The notes beneath the pieces are model-generated. The model was given only the letters and a program-made list of their open reading frames with translations, did not search any database and was not told the DNA's origin. A DNA stretch of 27,733 bases. It comes from JACNIZ01 sp964344765. GTDB lineage: Bacteria > Planctomycetota > UBA1135. Positions 16,109-23,429 of this stretch are shown piece after piece. Both the position numbers and the translations under genes were made by a program. Location: NCBI GenBank assembly GCA_964344765.1, contig CAYFOM010000051.1, positions 1-27,733 on the forward strand. The letters run 5' to 3'. The first letter of the stretch is position 1. Each line of letters begins with the position of its first letter.

Positions 16109-17845
16109 ATGGCCTTTGTCCCCCTACATCCCATCGGCTCTCCCCGCGACGCCTTCCTCGAGCAAGACGAGGTGCAGCGAAATGGCTCGGCCATGAGCGA
16201 GCACCTCGATCTGCTAGAGGATCGGCGCGACGAAATTCGGCAGGGCTGGGGCGAGAAGTACATTGAGCGCACCCACGCCAAAGGCAAAATGACCGCGTGG
16301 GAGCGCATTGAAGCGCTGAAAGACGACGGCGCGCCGATTCACCCCGTCGGCACCTTTGTGAACTGGGGTGTGGAGTACGACCAGGGCGGTCGTGCGATGA
16401 AGTCGCCCGGCGCCGGCGTGATCACGGTGATGACGCGCGTCGAAGGCCGCTGGGTTGTGGTGATTGCCAACGACAACACCGTGGCATCCGGTTCGTGGTG
16501 GCCGCAGTCGCCGGAAAAGATTGAGCGCGCTCAGGAGATTGGCCTGAATCTGCGCGTGCCGGTGGTCTACTTGGTCGACTGTTCCGGGCTGTTTTTGCCC
16601 GAGCAATCGCGTTCCTTCCCTGGCCGTTTTGGCGCTGGTCATATCTTTAAGAAGAACTCGGAGCTGTCGGCCGTCGGCGTGCCGCAGATTGCCGGAGTGT
16701 TTGGCGATTGCATTGCCGGTGGCGGTTACATGCCTATCATTTCGGATCGTGTTTACATGACCGAGCAGGCCTACATGGTGATTGCCGGCGCGGCGCTGAT
16801 TAAGGGCGCGAAGTCGCAAAAGCTGACCAGTTTGGGCATTGGCGGTCCTGAGGTTCACGTGCATCAATCGGCTTGTGCCGATGAACGCGTTCCCGATGAC
16901 CAAGCCTGTCTCGAAGCCATCCGGCGCGAGGTGAAGCGCACTGCCGGATGCGGCGCCGATTTCCGCCGCGGCGGTGTTGCTGCAGCGGATCCGCAATATC
17001 CGGCAACCGAGCTCGACACGCTGTTTCCGCCCGACCACCGCACCTATTACGACGTGCGCGAAGTCATCGCTCGCTTGGTCGACCGCTCGATGTTCTGGGA
17101 ACTAATGCCCCATCGCGGTAAGGAAATGGTGGTCGGCATTGGTCGCGTCAACGGTTTGTACACCGGCTTTATTGCCAACGTGCAAGGCCCGGTTGCCGAC
17201 CCTGAGCACCGCGGCAAAGTCAAACCTGGCGGCATTCTGTATCGCGAAGGCATCGCCAAGATTTCGCAGTTCTCGCGCGCCTGCAATTCCGATGGCATTC
17301 CCATTGTTTGGCTGCAAGACATCAGTGGTTTCGACATTGGCACCGAAGCCGAGGCGCAAGGTTTGTTGGGCTACGGATCGAACTTGATCTACACCAACAG
17401 CACCAACACCACGCCGATGTTCACCGTTCTGATGCGCAAAGCATCGGGCGCCGGTTATTACGCAATGGCCGGCCTGCCGTACGAGCCGACGCTGCAACTG
17501 AGCACGCCGCTGTCGCGCCAAAGCGTAATGGAAGGCCGCACCTTGGCCATCGCTGCGTACAACACTAAGTTGGACGACGATTTCCAAATCGCCAGTGACG
17601 ACGCCGACGAACGCGCGGCAATTGAAAAGGGCATGGCCGCAGTGGAAAGCCGCATTGAAGGCGATATGGATCCATACAAAGCCGCCAGTCAGCGCGACAC
17701 CGACGAAATTGTTTCGCCGGCTGAGTTGCGTCCATACTTGGAATGCTTGATTGAAGCCTCGTACCAAAACCAAGGTTCGCGGCGCATTAAGAACCCGCGC
17801 ATTTGGTCGCTGCACGACTTGGACGTGCTCACTGAAAGCGTTTAA
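16109..17845 (+). CDS. Acyl-CoA carboxylase carboxyltransferase (propionyl/acyl-CoA beta-type)
   Basis: A 578-residue two-lobed crotonase-fold enzyme that moves the carboxyl group from carboxybiotin to an acyl-CoA. The N-lobe holds YLVDCSGLFLPEQ and VFGDCIAGGGYMPIISD (oxyanion hole, about 197-213), then HVHQSACADERVPDD. The C-lobe holds ANVQGPVADPEHRGKVKPGG, WLQDISGFDIGTEAEAQG and RKASGAGYYAMAGLPYEP. The sequence has traits shared with methylcrotonyl-CoA carboxylase beta and glutaconyl-CoA decarboxylase alpha, so substrate is uncertain. The first 28 residues (MAFVPLHPIGSPRD...) precede an alternative ATG at 16193. BCCP follows after 48 bases, supporting one functional enzyme with the BC at 12015. 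No biotin-dependent Na+ pump subunit is visible, which argues for carboxylase over decarboxylase. Confidence 0.9.
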   Translation: MAFVPLHPIGSPRDAFLEQDEVQRNGSAMSEHLDLLEDRRDEIRQGWGEKYIERTHAKGKMTAWERIEALKDDGAPIHPVGTFVNWGVEYDQGGRAMKSPGAGVITVMTRVEGRWVVVIANDNTVASGSWWPQSPEKIERAQEIGLNLRVPVVYLVDCSGLFLPEQSRSFPGRFGAGHIFKKNSELSAVGVPQIAGVFGDCIAGGGYMPIISDRVYMTEQAYMVIAGAALIKGAKSQKLTSLGIGGPEVHVHQSACADERVPDDQACLEAIRREVKRTAGCGADFRRGGVAAADPQYPATELDTLFPPDHRTYYDVREVIARLVDRSMFWELMPHRGKEMVVGIGRVNGLYTGFIANVQGPVADPEHRGKVKPGGILYREGIAKISQFSRACNSDGIPIVWLQDISGFDIGTEAEAQGLLGYGSNLIYTNSTNTTPMFTVLMRKASGAGYYAMAGLPYEPTLQLSTPLSRQSVMEGRTLAIAAYNTKLDDDFQIASDDADERAAIEKGMAAVESRIEGDMDPYKAASQRDTDEIVSPAELRPYLECLIEASYQNQGSRRIKNPRIWSLHDLDVLTESV

Positions 17846-17893
17846 GCACACCGCTCCCCGTTTCCTTCCGCCGACCCCGCACCCCCTACCAAC

Positions 17894-18478
17894 ATGTCCG
17901 AGCAAGTCCTCACCCTTAAAGCCGAGCCTCGTGAAGGCGGCGGATGGCAACTGCTAGCCCCAGGCGTGGGCTTGTACGCCAAAGCGCCGAAGGAAGGCAG
18001 CATGTTCCGCGCAGGAGACAGCTGCGCGAGCTTTGTGGTTTTGGATCAGGTTTTTGAGTTAAAGGTCCCGGTAGGCGTCATGGGATACGTTGCCACCGAG
18101 CCGCCCGAACGCAAACACAAGCCGGTTGCTTTTGGCGAAGTTTTGTTCGAGCTGAAGCCGGCCGCCGAAGGGGACATGGAAATGATGGAAGGCGCGGCCG
18201 CAGCCGGCGGCGCAAGCGGACTGCCGGTGCTGTTGTCGCCGCAAGCTGGTCGTTTTTACCGCAATCCCGACCCGGATTCGCCGCCGTTTGTACAGGACGG
18301 AAGTGAGATCAGCGTCGGCAAAACGGTGGGTTTGCTCGAAGTCATGAAGACCTTCAATCCGGTCAAATACAGCGCGCAAGATGGACTCCCTGCGAAAGCT
18401 CGGGTGGTGCGTTTTTTGGTTGAAGACTCCAGCGATGTGGATGAAGGTCAGCCGCTGATGGAAGTAGAAGCGCTGTGA
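17894..18478 (+). CDS. Biotin carboxyl carrier protein with two tandem barrel domains
   Basis: A 194-residue carrier. The C-terminal domain (about 111-194) is a standard biotinyl domain: SPQAGRFYRNPDPDSPPFV followed by the biotinylation site EVMKTFNP (Lys152) and a closing strand QPLMEVEAL. The N-terminal region (about 20-90) aligns with the same pattern (LLAPGVGLYAKAPKEG, then a closing VAFGEVLFELKP) but has LDQVFELKVPV where the M-K hairpin should be, so it looks like a degenerate second biotinyl/lipoyl barrel. The Ala/Gly-rich linker lies at about 98-110. It is 48 bases after the CT gene and overlaps the Nudix gene by 4 bases. Expected role: shuttling carboxybiotin between BC and CT. Confidence 0.9.
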   Translation: MSEQVLTLKAEPREGGGWQLLAPGVGLYAKAPKEGSMFRAGDSCASFVVLDQVFELKVPVGVMGYVATEPPERKHKPVAFGEVLFELKPAAEGDMEMMEGAAAAGGASGLPVLLSPQAGRFYRNPDPDSPPFVQDGSEISVGKTVGLLEVMKTFNPVKYSAQDGLPAKARVVRFLVEDSSDVDEGQPLMEVEAL

Positions 18479-19104
18479 ATCGGGAAGCGCAACCCGATTC
18501 GGCGGCCAAGCCGTCGCCCGAGCTCGAGCCTCATCAGCAACTACTCGCTGCCGAGTTACGCCAATATCGCGGGGTCGACGGCACCGAAGAGGCCTTCCGC
18601 GTGCGCATGTTGGAATGGGTGGAATCTACGCCGCTTTGGTGGCATCGCGATTCCATGCCTGGGCATATCACGGCGAGTGCCTACATCCTCAGCCCTGAGC
18701 TTGACCGCATGTTGCTGCACTTTCACCGCAAGTTGGATCGCTGGCTGCAAGTCGGCGGCCACGACGACGGCGAACGTCACCCGGCGCGCTCGGTCGTGCG
18801 CGAAGTGGCCGAGGAAAGCGGTTTGCAAAACTTCGACTTCTTCGGTGAGCCGGTGATTTTTGATTTGGACATCCATCCGATTCCGGCCAAAGGTGACACG
18901 GCGGCGCACGATCATTTAGACGTGCGCTACTTGATGGTCGCCGACCCGTCGCAAGAGCTGCGTCCTGCGGATGGTGAATCGCAACAGCTAGCTTGGTTCC
19001 CGTTGGACGAAGCGGAATTCAGAATGAACGAGGCTGGAGCTTCGCGCGTTTTGAATAAGATTCGCACGCTCGCCGAAGCGCGCGCGCAGCTTTTGCAAGA
19101 GTAG
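18475..19104 (+). CDS. Nudix hydrolase
   Basis: A 209-residue Nudix-fold pyrophosphohydrolase. The Nudix box is at about 94-117: GGHDDGERHPARSVVREV followed by AEESGL. The spacing from the first Glu to the R-E pair is eight rather than seven residues, a variant seen in some Nudix subfamilies; the R-E-x-x-E-E core that binds Mg2+ is intact. The strand before it (RMLLHFHRKLDRWLQVGG) and DHLDVRYLMVA fit the fold. The start is GTG at 18475, overlapping the BCCP stop in a GTGA arrangement, so translation is probably coupled. The substrate is unknown; a CoA- or nucleotide-related role in the carboxylase operon is speculative. Confidence 0.87.
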   Translation: MNREAQPDSAAKPSPELEPHQQLLAAELRQYRGVDGTEEAFRVRMLEWVESTPLWWHRDSMPGHITASAYILSPELDRMLLHFHRKLDRWLQVGGHDDGERHPARSVVREVAEESGLQNFDFFGEPVIFDLDIHPIPAKGDTAAHDHLDVRYLMVADPSQELRPADGESQQLAWFPLDEAEFRMNEAGASRVLNKIRTLAEARAQLLQE

Positions 19105-19124
19105 CGGCAACGGATCCGCAGCCC

Positions 19125-19130
19125 TAACCT
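19125..19130 (+). promoter_or_regulatory. TANNNT -10-like element before the phosphodiesterase-fold gene
   Basis: TAACCT lies 4 bases before the ATG at 19135 and exactly 7 bases before the adjacent in-frame GTG at 19138. Under the 7-base rule seen at other genes, the GTG could be the true leaderless start. Confidence 0.35.
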
Positions 19131-19134
19131 CGAA

Positions 19135-20514
19135 ATGGTGAAACCCGTCCTGGTCATCAATGCCGTCGGCTTGACGGAAGCGTTAATGCAACGTGCAATG
19201 CCGCGGTTGCGCAAATGGGCGGAGCAGCAATCGCAAGCCTATTTGCAACCTGATTTGCCGGCGGTTACGTGCACGGTGCAAGCGTCTATGCTGACCGGAA
19301 AAGCGCCCGGCAAAGATGGCGGCGGACATGGCGCGGTTGGCAATGGTTGGTATTTCCGCGACTTGGCCGAGGTTTGGCTGTGGCGTCAATCGGTAGGACT
19401 GCTGCAAGAGCCGACGATTTTCGATCGTTGGCGCCAGCTTTATCCCGACTCCAAAATCGCACAGATCTTTTGGTGGTGGAATCTGCCCAGTGCCGCCGAT
19501 TATTCATTAACGCCGCGCCCAACTTACTACGCCGATGGTCGCAAGGGGCCGGACATTCACAGTCATCCACCGGAGCTGCGCCAGCGTTTGAGTCAGCGCT
19601 TGGGAGACTTCCCGCTGTTCCAGTTTTGGGGCCCAGGAGCCGGTATCGCCAGCAGTCGCTGGATTGTCGATGCCACATTGGATGTGTTGAAGGAGGAGCA
19701 ACCGGGTTTGACCTTGGTTTATCTCCCCCATCTCGATTACGACTTGCAACGTTACGGACCAGACGGCGATCACGCAGCTTTTGCCGCCGGTCAATTGGAT
19801 GCCGAATTGCACCGCTTGTTGGAAGAAGCGGATCGCCGCGAGATGGAAGTCATCGTGCTGAGCGAATACGGCATTGAGGCCGTGGACCGAGCGGTGGAGC
19901 CCAATATGGCTTTGCGTGGGGCTGGTTTGTTGCAGGTGCATCCGGCCCAAAACGGCGCGCTGCTGGATCCGGGCAACTCGGTCGCCTTCGCCGTTTGTGA
20001 TCATCAATGTGCGCATGTTTACGTCAATGATGCACAGCGAATTGACGAAGTGGCCGAACTGCTTCAAGGCTTTTCCGGCGTGGAAAAGGTCTATCGCAAA
20101 GACGAGCTGAATGAAGTCGGCTTGGCCCACGAACGCAGTGGCGAGTTGTTTTTAATGGCGGAACCGGGATGCTGGTTCGGTTACCGCTACTGGCTGGATC
20201 GCGATCAAGAACCGGACTTCGCACGATGCGTGGACATCCACCGCAAACCCGGTTATGACCCGTGCGAACTTTTCCTCGACCCCGCCAAGCCTATGCTCAA
20301 AGCAAGGGTCATCGGCAAGGTGTTGAAGAAGAAGTTGGGCATGCGCATGACCATGGACGTCGTGCCGTTGGACACCTCATTGGTCAAAGGCAGCCACGGA
20401 CGTCCGCCGAGCAGCGATGAACTGGGTCCACTTTGGATTGGGCCTTCGCGTTTACGCAGCGGCGAACGCATGTCGGTGCAAGATGCCTTATTGCTGCTGG
20501 TCGCGGAACTGTAA
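19135..20514 (+). CDS. Alkaline-phosphatase superfamily protein, nucleotide pyrophosphatase/EboF-like
   Basis: A 459-residue protein with the type I phosphodiesterase/nucleotide pyrophosphatase layout: an N-terminal strand VLVINAVGL, a nucleophile region LPAVTCTVQASMLTG (Thr45 or Thr47), YLPHLDYDLQRYGPD (about 196-210), VLSEYGIEAV (about 241-250) and VKGSHGRP near the C terminus (His421). Compared with canonical enzymes, three metal-ligand positions differ: the first Asp of V-D-G is Val, the His after D-x-x-x is Gln, and S-D-H-G is S-E-Y-G. I recall similar variants in proteins of the ebo gene cluster, but no other ebo gene is present here. Activity is therefore uncertain. Its last 27 bases overlap the convergent gene at 20488. 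Confidence 0.78.
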   Translation: MVKPVLVINAVGLTEALMQRAMPRLRKWAEQQSQAYLQPDLPAVTCTVQASMLTGKAPGKDGGGHGAVGNGWYFRDLAEVWLWRQSVGLLQEPTIFDRWRQLYPDSKIAQIFWWWNLPSAADYSLTPRPTYYADGRKGPDIHSHPPELRQRLSQRLGDFPLFQFWGPGAGIASSRWIVDATLDVLKEEQPGLTLVYLPHLDYDLQRYGPDGDHAAFAAGQLDAELHRLLEEADRREMEVIVLSEYGIEAVDRAVEPNMALRGAGLLQVHPAQNGALLDPGNSVAFAVCDHQCAHVYVNDAQRIDEVAELLQGFSGVEKVYRKDELNEVGLAHERSGELFLMAEPGCWFGYRYWLDRDQEPDFARCVDIHRKPGYDPCELFLDPAKPMLKARVIGKVLKKKLGMRMTMDVVPLDTSLVKGSHGRPPSSDELGPLWIGPSRLRSGERMSVQDALLLLVAEL

Positions 20515-21306
20515 AAACAGCGGCTGCATATCCAACCACAGCGAGCGAATCAGTTCGCGGTGCGGCGTTTCGGTGGTCACCAACAACCCCAATTCAAAGT
20601 GGTCTTGCGGTTGGCCATAGAGTTTGTGCCACGCCAGCACTTCGGTATCGGGCGGATCTTGCAAATCGGCGCGCAAAATGGCGGCGTTGACGCGCCCGGT
20701 ATGCAGCGCTTGCAACAAGTCCAAAGTACGCGAATAAATGCGTAACTCCGGCCCTTCGGTATCCGAGTAGTTTTGCACCTGCTCCAGCTTCAACCAAAGG
20801 TCAGTCTCGCGACCCAGCGCGGTGTCCAACGGCAATACGCCGACCACCGCTCCCTGCAGTTGCGGCCACAAAGCCCTTAACCTCACCGGCTGATCCAAGC
20901 TGGCTTCCACCGCAGCAAAGCGCTCGCCCGCCCAGTCGTTGCGCGCCAACAACTTCAGCGGCCCACCGAAATAATGACGCAGTTTGCCTTGGCGCCGCAA
21001 AATGGTCGCCGAGTTGCCGTAGACGTCGGCCAAAAAAGCGTCGTATTGATCGCTGGCTTGCTGAATCTGCTTGCGGAAGCGCGGCGTATCGGCGACGTCG
21101 ACCAAAATCTCGTGGGAGTATTGATCGGCGTGCTCGTCGGCCCACTGCACGACGAAGGGCTCGAACTTTTTCAGCGCCAAAATGCGCACACCTCGCTCCA
21201 ACCGCTGCTGCTGTTTGGATTCCAGGTGCCACATTCCGGCCCCGGCCAGCAGCACGCCGACCGCAATTAGGATGCTGACCAAGCGCACAGGAATAGGATG
21301 ACGCAC
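20488..21306 (-). CDS. Periplasmic substrate-binding-like protein (PBP type 2 fold, tentative)
   Basis: A 272-residue protein with an N-terminal membrane anchor or uncleaved signal (about 8-26) and a globular domain. Its pattern suggests a type 2 periplasmic binding protein: ILALKKFEPFVVQW, SDQYDAFLADVYGN, a hinge-like GGPLKLLARNDW, and RTLDLLQALHTGRVNAAIL. A ModA- or TAXI-like protein is possible, but I see no unambiguous family signature. No ABC permease or ATPase gene is nearby, so it is an orphan that may be a sensor or an accessory lipoprotein-like factor. The start is GTG at 21306, with no Shine-Dalgarno or TANNNT box. The last 27 bases overlap the convergent gene 19135-20514. Confidence 0.6.
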   Translation of the reverse strand: MRHPIPVRLVSILIAVGVLLAGAGMWHLESKQQQRLERGVRILALKKFEPFVVQWADEHADQYSHEILVDVADTPRFRKQIQQASDQYDAFLADVYGNSATILRRQGKLRHYFGGPLKLLARNDWAGERFAAVEASLDQPVRLRALWPQLQGAVVGVLPLDTALGRETDLWLKLEQVQNYSDTEGPELRIYSRTLDLLQALHTGRVNAAILRADLQDPPDTEVLAWHKLYGQPQDHFELGLLVTTETPHRELIRSLWLDMQPLFLQFRDQQQ

Positions 21307-21363
21307 AAGTCCTCAGACTTCAAGGGGCTGTATTTCCGCCCTGCGACCGCTGTCGGCATGGTT

Positions 21364-21369
21364 TAAGGT
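21364..21369 (+). promoter_or_regulatory. TANNNT -10-like element before the aldo/keto reductase gene
   Basis: TAAGGT ends 6 bases before the ATG at 21376; the intervening acccac has no Shine-Dalgarno sequence. Confidence 0.38.
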
Positions 21370-21375
21370 ACCCAC

Positions 21376-22347
21376 ATGGAGTACAACGCCCTCGGTCACA
21401 GTGGATTAAAGATTTCGCGGCTGGCATTCGGATCCTGGCTGACCTTTGAGCGCGGCGGGCTGGAAAATGCTCGATCCATGGTGGATATGGCGCTGGATAG
21501 CGGCATCAACATGCTGGATACCGCCGACGTCTACGACACCGGCGTGGCCGAAGAGTTTCTTGGACAGGTGATTCCGAAGTACCGCCGCCACCACTTGGTC
21601 ATCGCCAGCAAGGTCTATTTTCCGATGAGCGACGACGTCAACGACCGCGGGCTGTCGCGCAAGCACATCATGGAATCGATCGATCGGAGCCTGAAGCGGT
21701 TGGGCACCGATTATTTGGACCTTTACCAATGCCACCGCTGGGATCCGGACGTTCCGCTCGAAGAAACTGTGCGGACGATGGGCGATTTGATCCGCCAAGG
21801 CAAGATTCTGTACTGGGGAACCAGCTGTTGGTCGGCCCAGCAAATCCGCCGTACAGTCAACCTATGCAATGACTTAGGCATTCCACAGCCGATTTCCGAG
21901 CAGCCGCCCTACAACATGATGTCGCGCCAGATCGAGGACGACGTCATGCCAACCTGCCGCGAATTGGGCATCGGCTTGCTGAATTGGTCGCCGCTGGCCC
22001 AAGGCTTTTTGAGCGGCAAATACCAGCAGTCTCACAATCGTCCCGCCAATAGCAGGGGCGCCGAAAACCCCCTTCCGGGCGGGTTTTTGGACCGTTTGCT
22101 CAACAACTCCGAGGCTTATCGGACGTTGGGCCGGCTCGAGGAAATCGCCGAGAACTACCAGCTTGCGTTGCCGGTTCTCGCCCTAGCTTGGTGTTTGCGC
22201 CGCCCCGAAATCGGCGCTGTACTGGTCGGCGCGTCATCGCCGGAGCAGCTGCAGACCAATCTCGCCGCCGCCGATGTGGATTGGACGCCGCAATTGGGCC
22301 AAGAATGCGAAGACGCGCTCAACTTAGCCCACGGATCGGCTACCTGA
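21376..22347 (+). CDS. Aldo/keto reductase (Kv-beta/AKR6-like)
   Basis: A 323-residue TIM-barrel NADPH-dependent oxidoreductase. The catalytic tetrad is complete: Asp48 (NMLDTAD), Tyr53 (DVYDTG), Lys79 (VIASKVYF) and His120 (LYQCHRWD). The N-terminal MEYNALGHSGLKIS and the W-G-T-S-x-W motif (LYWGTSCWSAQQI) place it with the potassium-channel beta-subunit-like reductases. NADPH-binding residues are suggested by NWSPLAQGFLSGKY and the C-terminal GASSPEQLQTNLAA. Physiological substrate is unknown; such enzymes reduce diverse aldehydes and ketones. It is the only gene in its transcription unit with a likely own promoter; panB follows after 94 bases, with a separate -10-like box between them. Confidence 0.93.
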   Translation: MEYNALGHSGLKISRLAFGSWLTFERGGLENARSMVDMALDSGINMLDTADVYDTGVAEEFLGQVIPKYRRHHLVIASKVYFPMSDDVNDRGLSRKHIMESIDRSLKRLGTDYLDLYQCHRWDPDVPLEETVRTMGDLIRQGKILYWGTSCWSAQQIRRTVNLCNDLGIPQPISEQPPYNMMSRQIEDDVMPTCRELGIGLLNWSPLAQGFLSGKYQQSHNRPANSRGAENPLPGGFLDRLLNNSEAYRTLGRLEEIAENYQLALPVLALAWCLRRPEIGAVLVGASSPEQLQTNLAAADVDWTPQLGQECEDALNLAHGSAT

Positions 22348-22375
22348 GCCGCCAAGCACTTTTTCCGCAGGCTGA

Positions 22376-22381
22376 TAGAAT
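22376..22381 (+). promoter_or_regulatory. -10-like TAGAAT upstream of panB
   Basis: TAGAAT (one mismatch from consensus at position 3) lies 60 bases before the panB ATG. No -35 hexamer is evident. The leader contains a small hairpin, GCCCC (22424-22428) and GGGGC (22432-22436), that ends 5 bases before the start codon. Confidence 0.3.
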
Positions 22382-22441
22382 CCACGCTCCTTGGCTCGCC
22401 CATCTCGCCATTAGGCACGGACCGCCCCGACGGGGCTCCCC

Positions 22442-23389
22442 ATGAGCAACAGCGATCAAAACCCGGTTTACGGCGGCAACGCCGAATCCTCTCCGGAAGC
22501 TCCACGGCCGTCCAAAGTCACGGCACCCAGAATTCGCGCACGCAAAGGCGGGTCGCCGATTCTGTGCTTAACCGCGTACGACTATCCGACCGCACGCCTG
22601 GTCGATGAAGCCGGATTTGAAATCATTCTGGTTGGCGATTCGATGGCCAACGTCGTGCTCGGCCACGCCAGCACGTTGAAGATTACGCTGGATCAGATCA
22701 TCAGCGCCACGCGTGCAGTGAAGCGCGCCGTCGACCGGCCGTTGGTGGTTGCCGACATGCCGTTTGGCAGCTTCCACGTTAACGAGGAAGAGACGTTGCG
22801 CAATGCGCTGCGCTTGGTGCGCGAAGGCGGTGCCCAAGCAGTGAAATTGGAAGGCGGCGAGCGCCGCGCTCATCTCATTGAAGCGCTGGTCGAAGCCGAC
22901 ATTCCGGTCATGGGTCACGTCGGCTTGTTGCCGCAATCGGTGAATGCCGAGGGCGGTTATCGCGTGCAGGGCCGCACTGTGAACAGTGCACAGAAACTGC
23001 TGGCGGATGCGCTGGCGGTGGAAGAAGCCGGCGCATTCGCCGTCGTGCTGGAAGGCGTGCCCGCCGACGTCGCCGCGACGGTGAGCAAGCACCTGGACAT
23101 CCCCACCATCGGCATTGGTGCCGGAGCGGGTTGCGATGGCCAAATTTTGGTGCTGCACGACGTCATCGGCTTGAGCATGGGACCGGCCCCGAAATTCGTG
23201 CGCCGTTACGCCCAAGTTGCCGACGTCATCCGCGACGCGCTAGGCCAGTTGCGCCAGGACATTCAAGCCGGCAGCTTCCCGTCGGTGGATGAATGTTATG
23301 AACTCAAGACACCGCTTCCCAAGAACTGGGCGGATGAAGTGATGAGTTGGCGCGACTCGCTGGACCCGGAACGCCCGGAGTCGTTTTAA
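22442..23389 (+). CDS. panB: 3-methyl-2-oxobutanoate hydroxymethyltransferase
   Basis: This enzyme uses 5,10-methylene-THF to convert 2-oxoisovalerate to ketopantoate, the first committed step of pantothenate and CoA synthesis, in the cytosol. Diagnostic motifs are LTAYDYPTARLVDEAG, LVGDSMANVVLGH (Mg2+-binding Asp), VVADMPFGSF, AVKLEGG, GHVGLLPQSVN, VLEGVP (catalytic Glu) and TIGIGAGAGCDGQILVLHD. At 315 residues it exceeds the usual 265-285 mainly by a hydrophilic N-terminal extension of about 25-35 residues. No internal ATG would give a shorter form before the first core strand. No other pan gene is adjacent. CoA supply links it loosely to the acyl-CoA carboxylase upstream, but no shared regulation is seen. 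Confidence 0.96.
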   Translation: MSNSDQNPVYGGNAESSPEAPRPSKVTAPRIRARKGGSPILCLTAYDYPTARLVDEAGFEIILVGDSMANVVLGHASTLKITLDQIISATRAVKRAVDRPLVVADMPFGSFHVNEEETLRNALRLVREGGAQAVKLEGGERRAHLIEALVEADIPVMGHVGLLPQSVNAEGGYRVQGRTVNSAQKLLADALAVEEAGAFAVVLEGVPADVAATVSKHLDIPTIGIGAGAGCDGQILVLHDVIGLSMGPAPKFVRRYAQVADVIRDALGQLRQDIQAGSFPSVDECYELKTPLPKNWADEVMSWRDSLDPERPESF

Positions 23390-23393
23390 TCGT

Positions 23394-23414
23394 CGCCGCG
23401 GTCGGCGGGCGGCG
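23394..23414. terminator. GC-rich hairpin between convergent panB and symporter genes
   Basis: CGCCGC (23394-23399) and GCGGCG (23409-23414) form a 6-bp stem with a 9-base loop in the 40-base gap between the two stop codons. It could serve both strands. Neither side has a T-run directly after it. Confidence 0.35.
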
Positions 23415-23429
23415 GTGAAATCGAACGAC

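Noticed and set aside
16214..17950. Two long minus-strand open frames (274 and 282 codons) opposite the carboxyltransferase
   Set aside because: Both are antisense to a gene with clear catalytic motifs; the translations show no recognisable features and have shadow-like composition.
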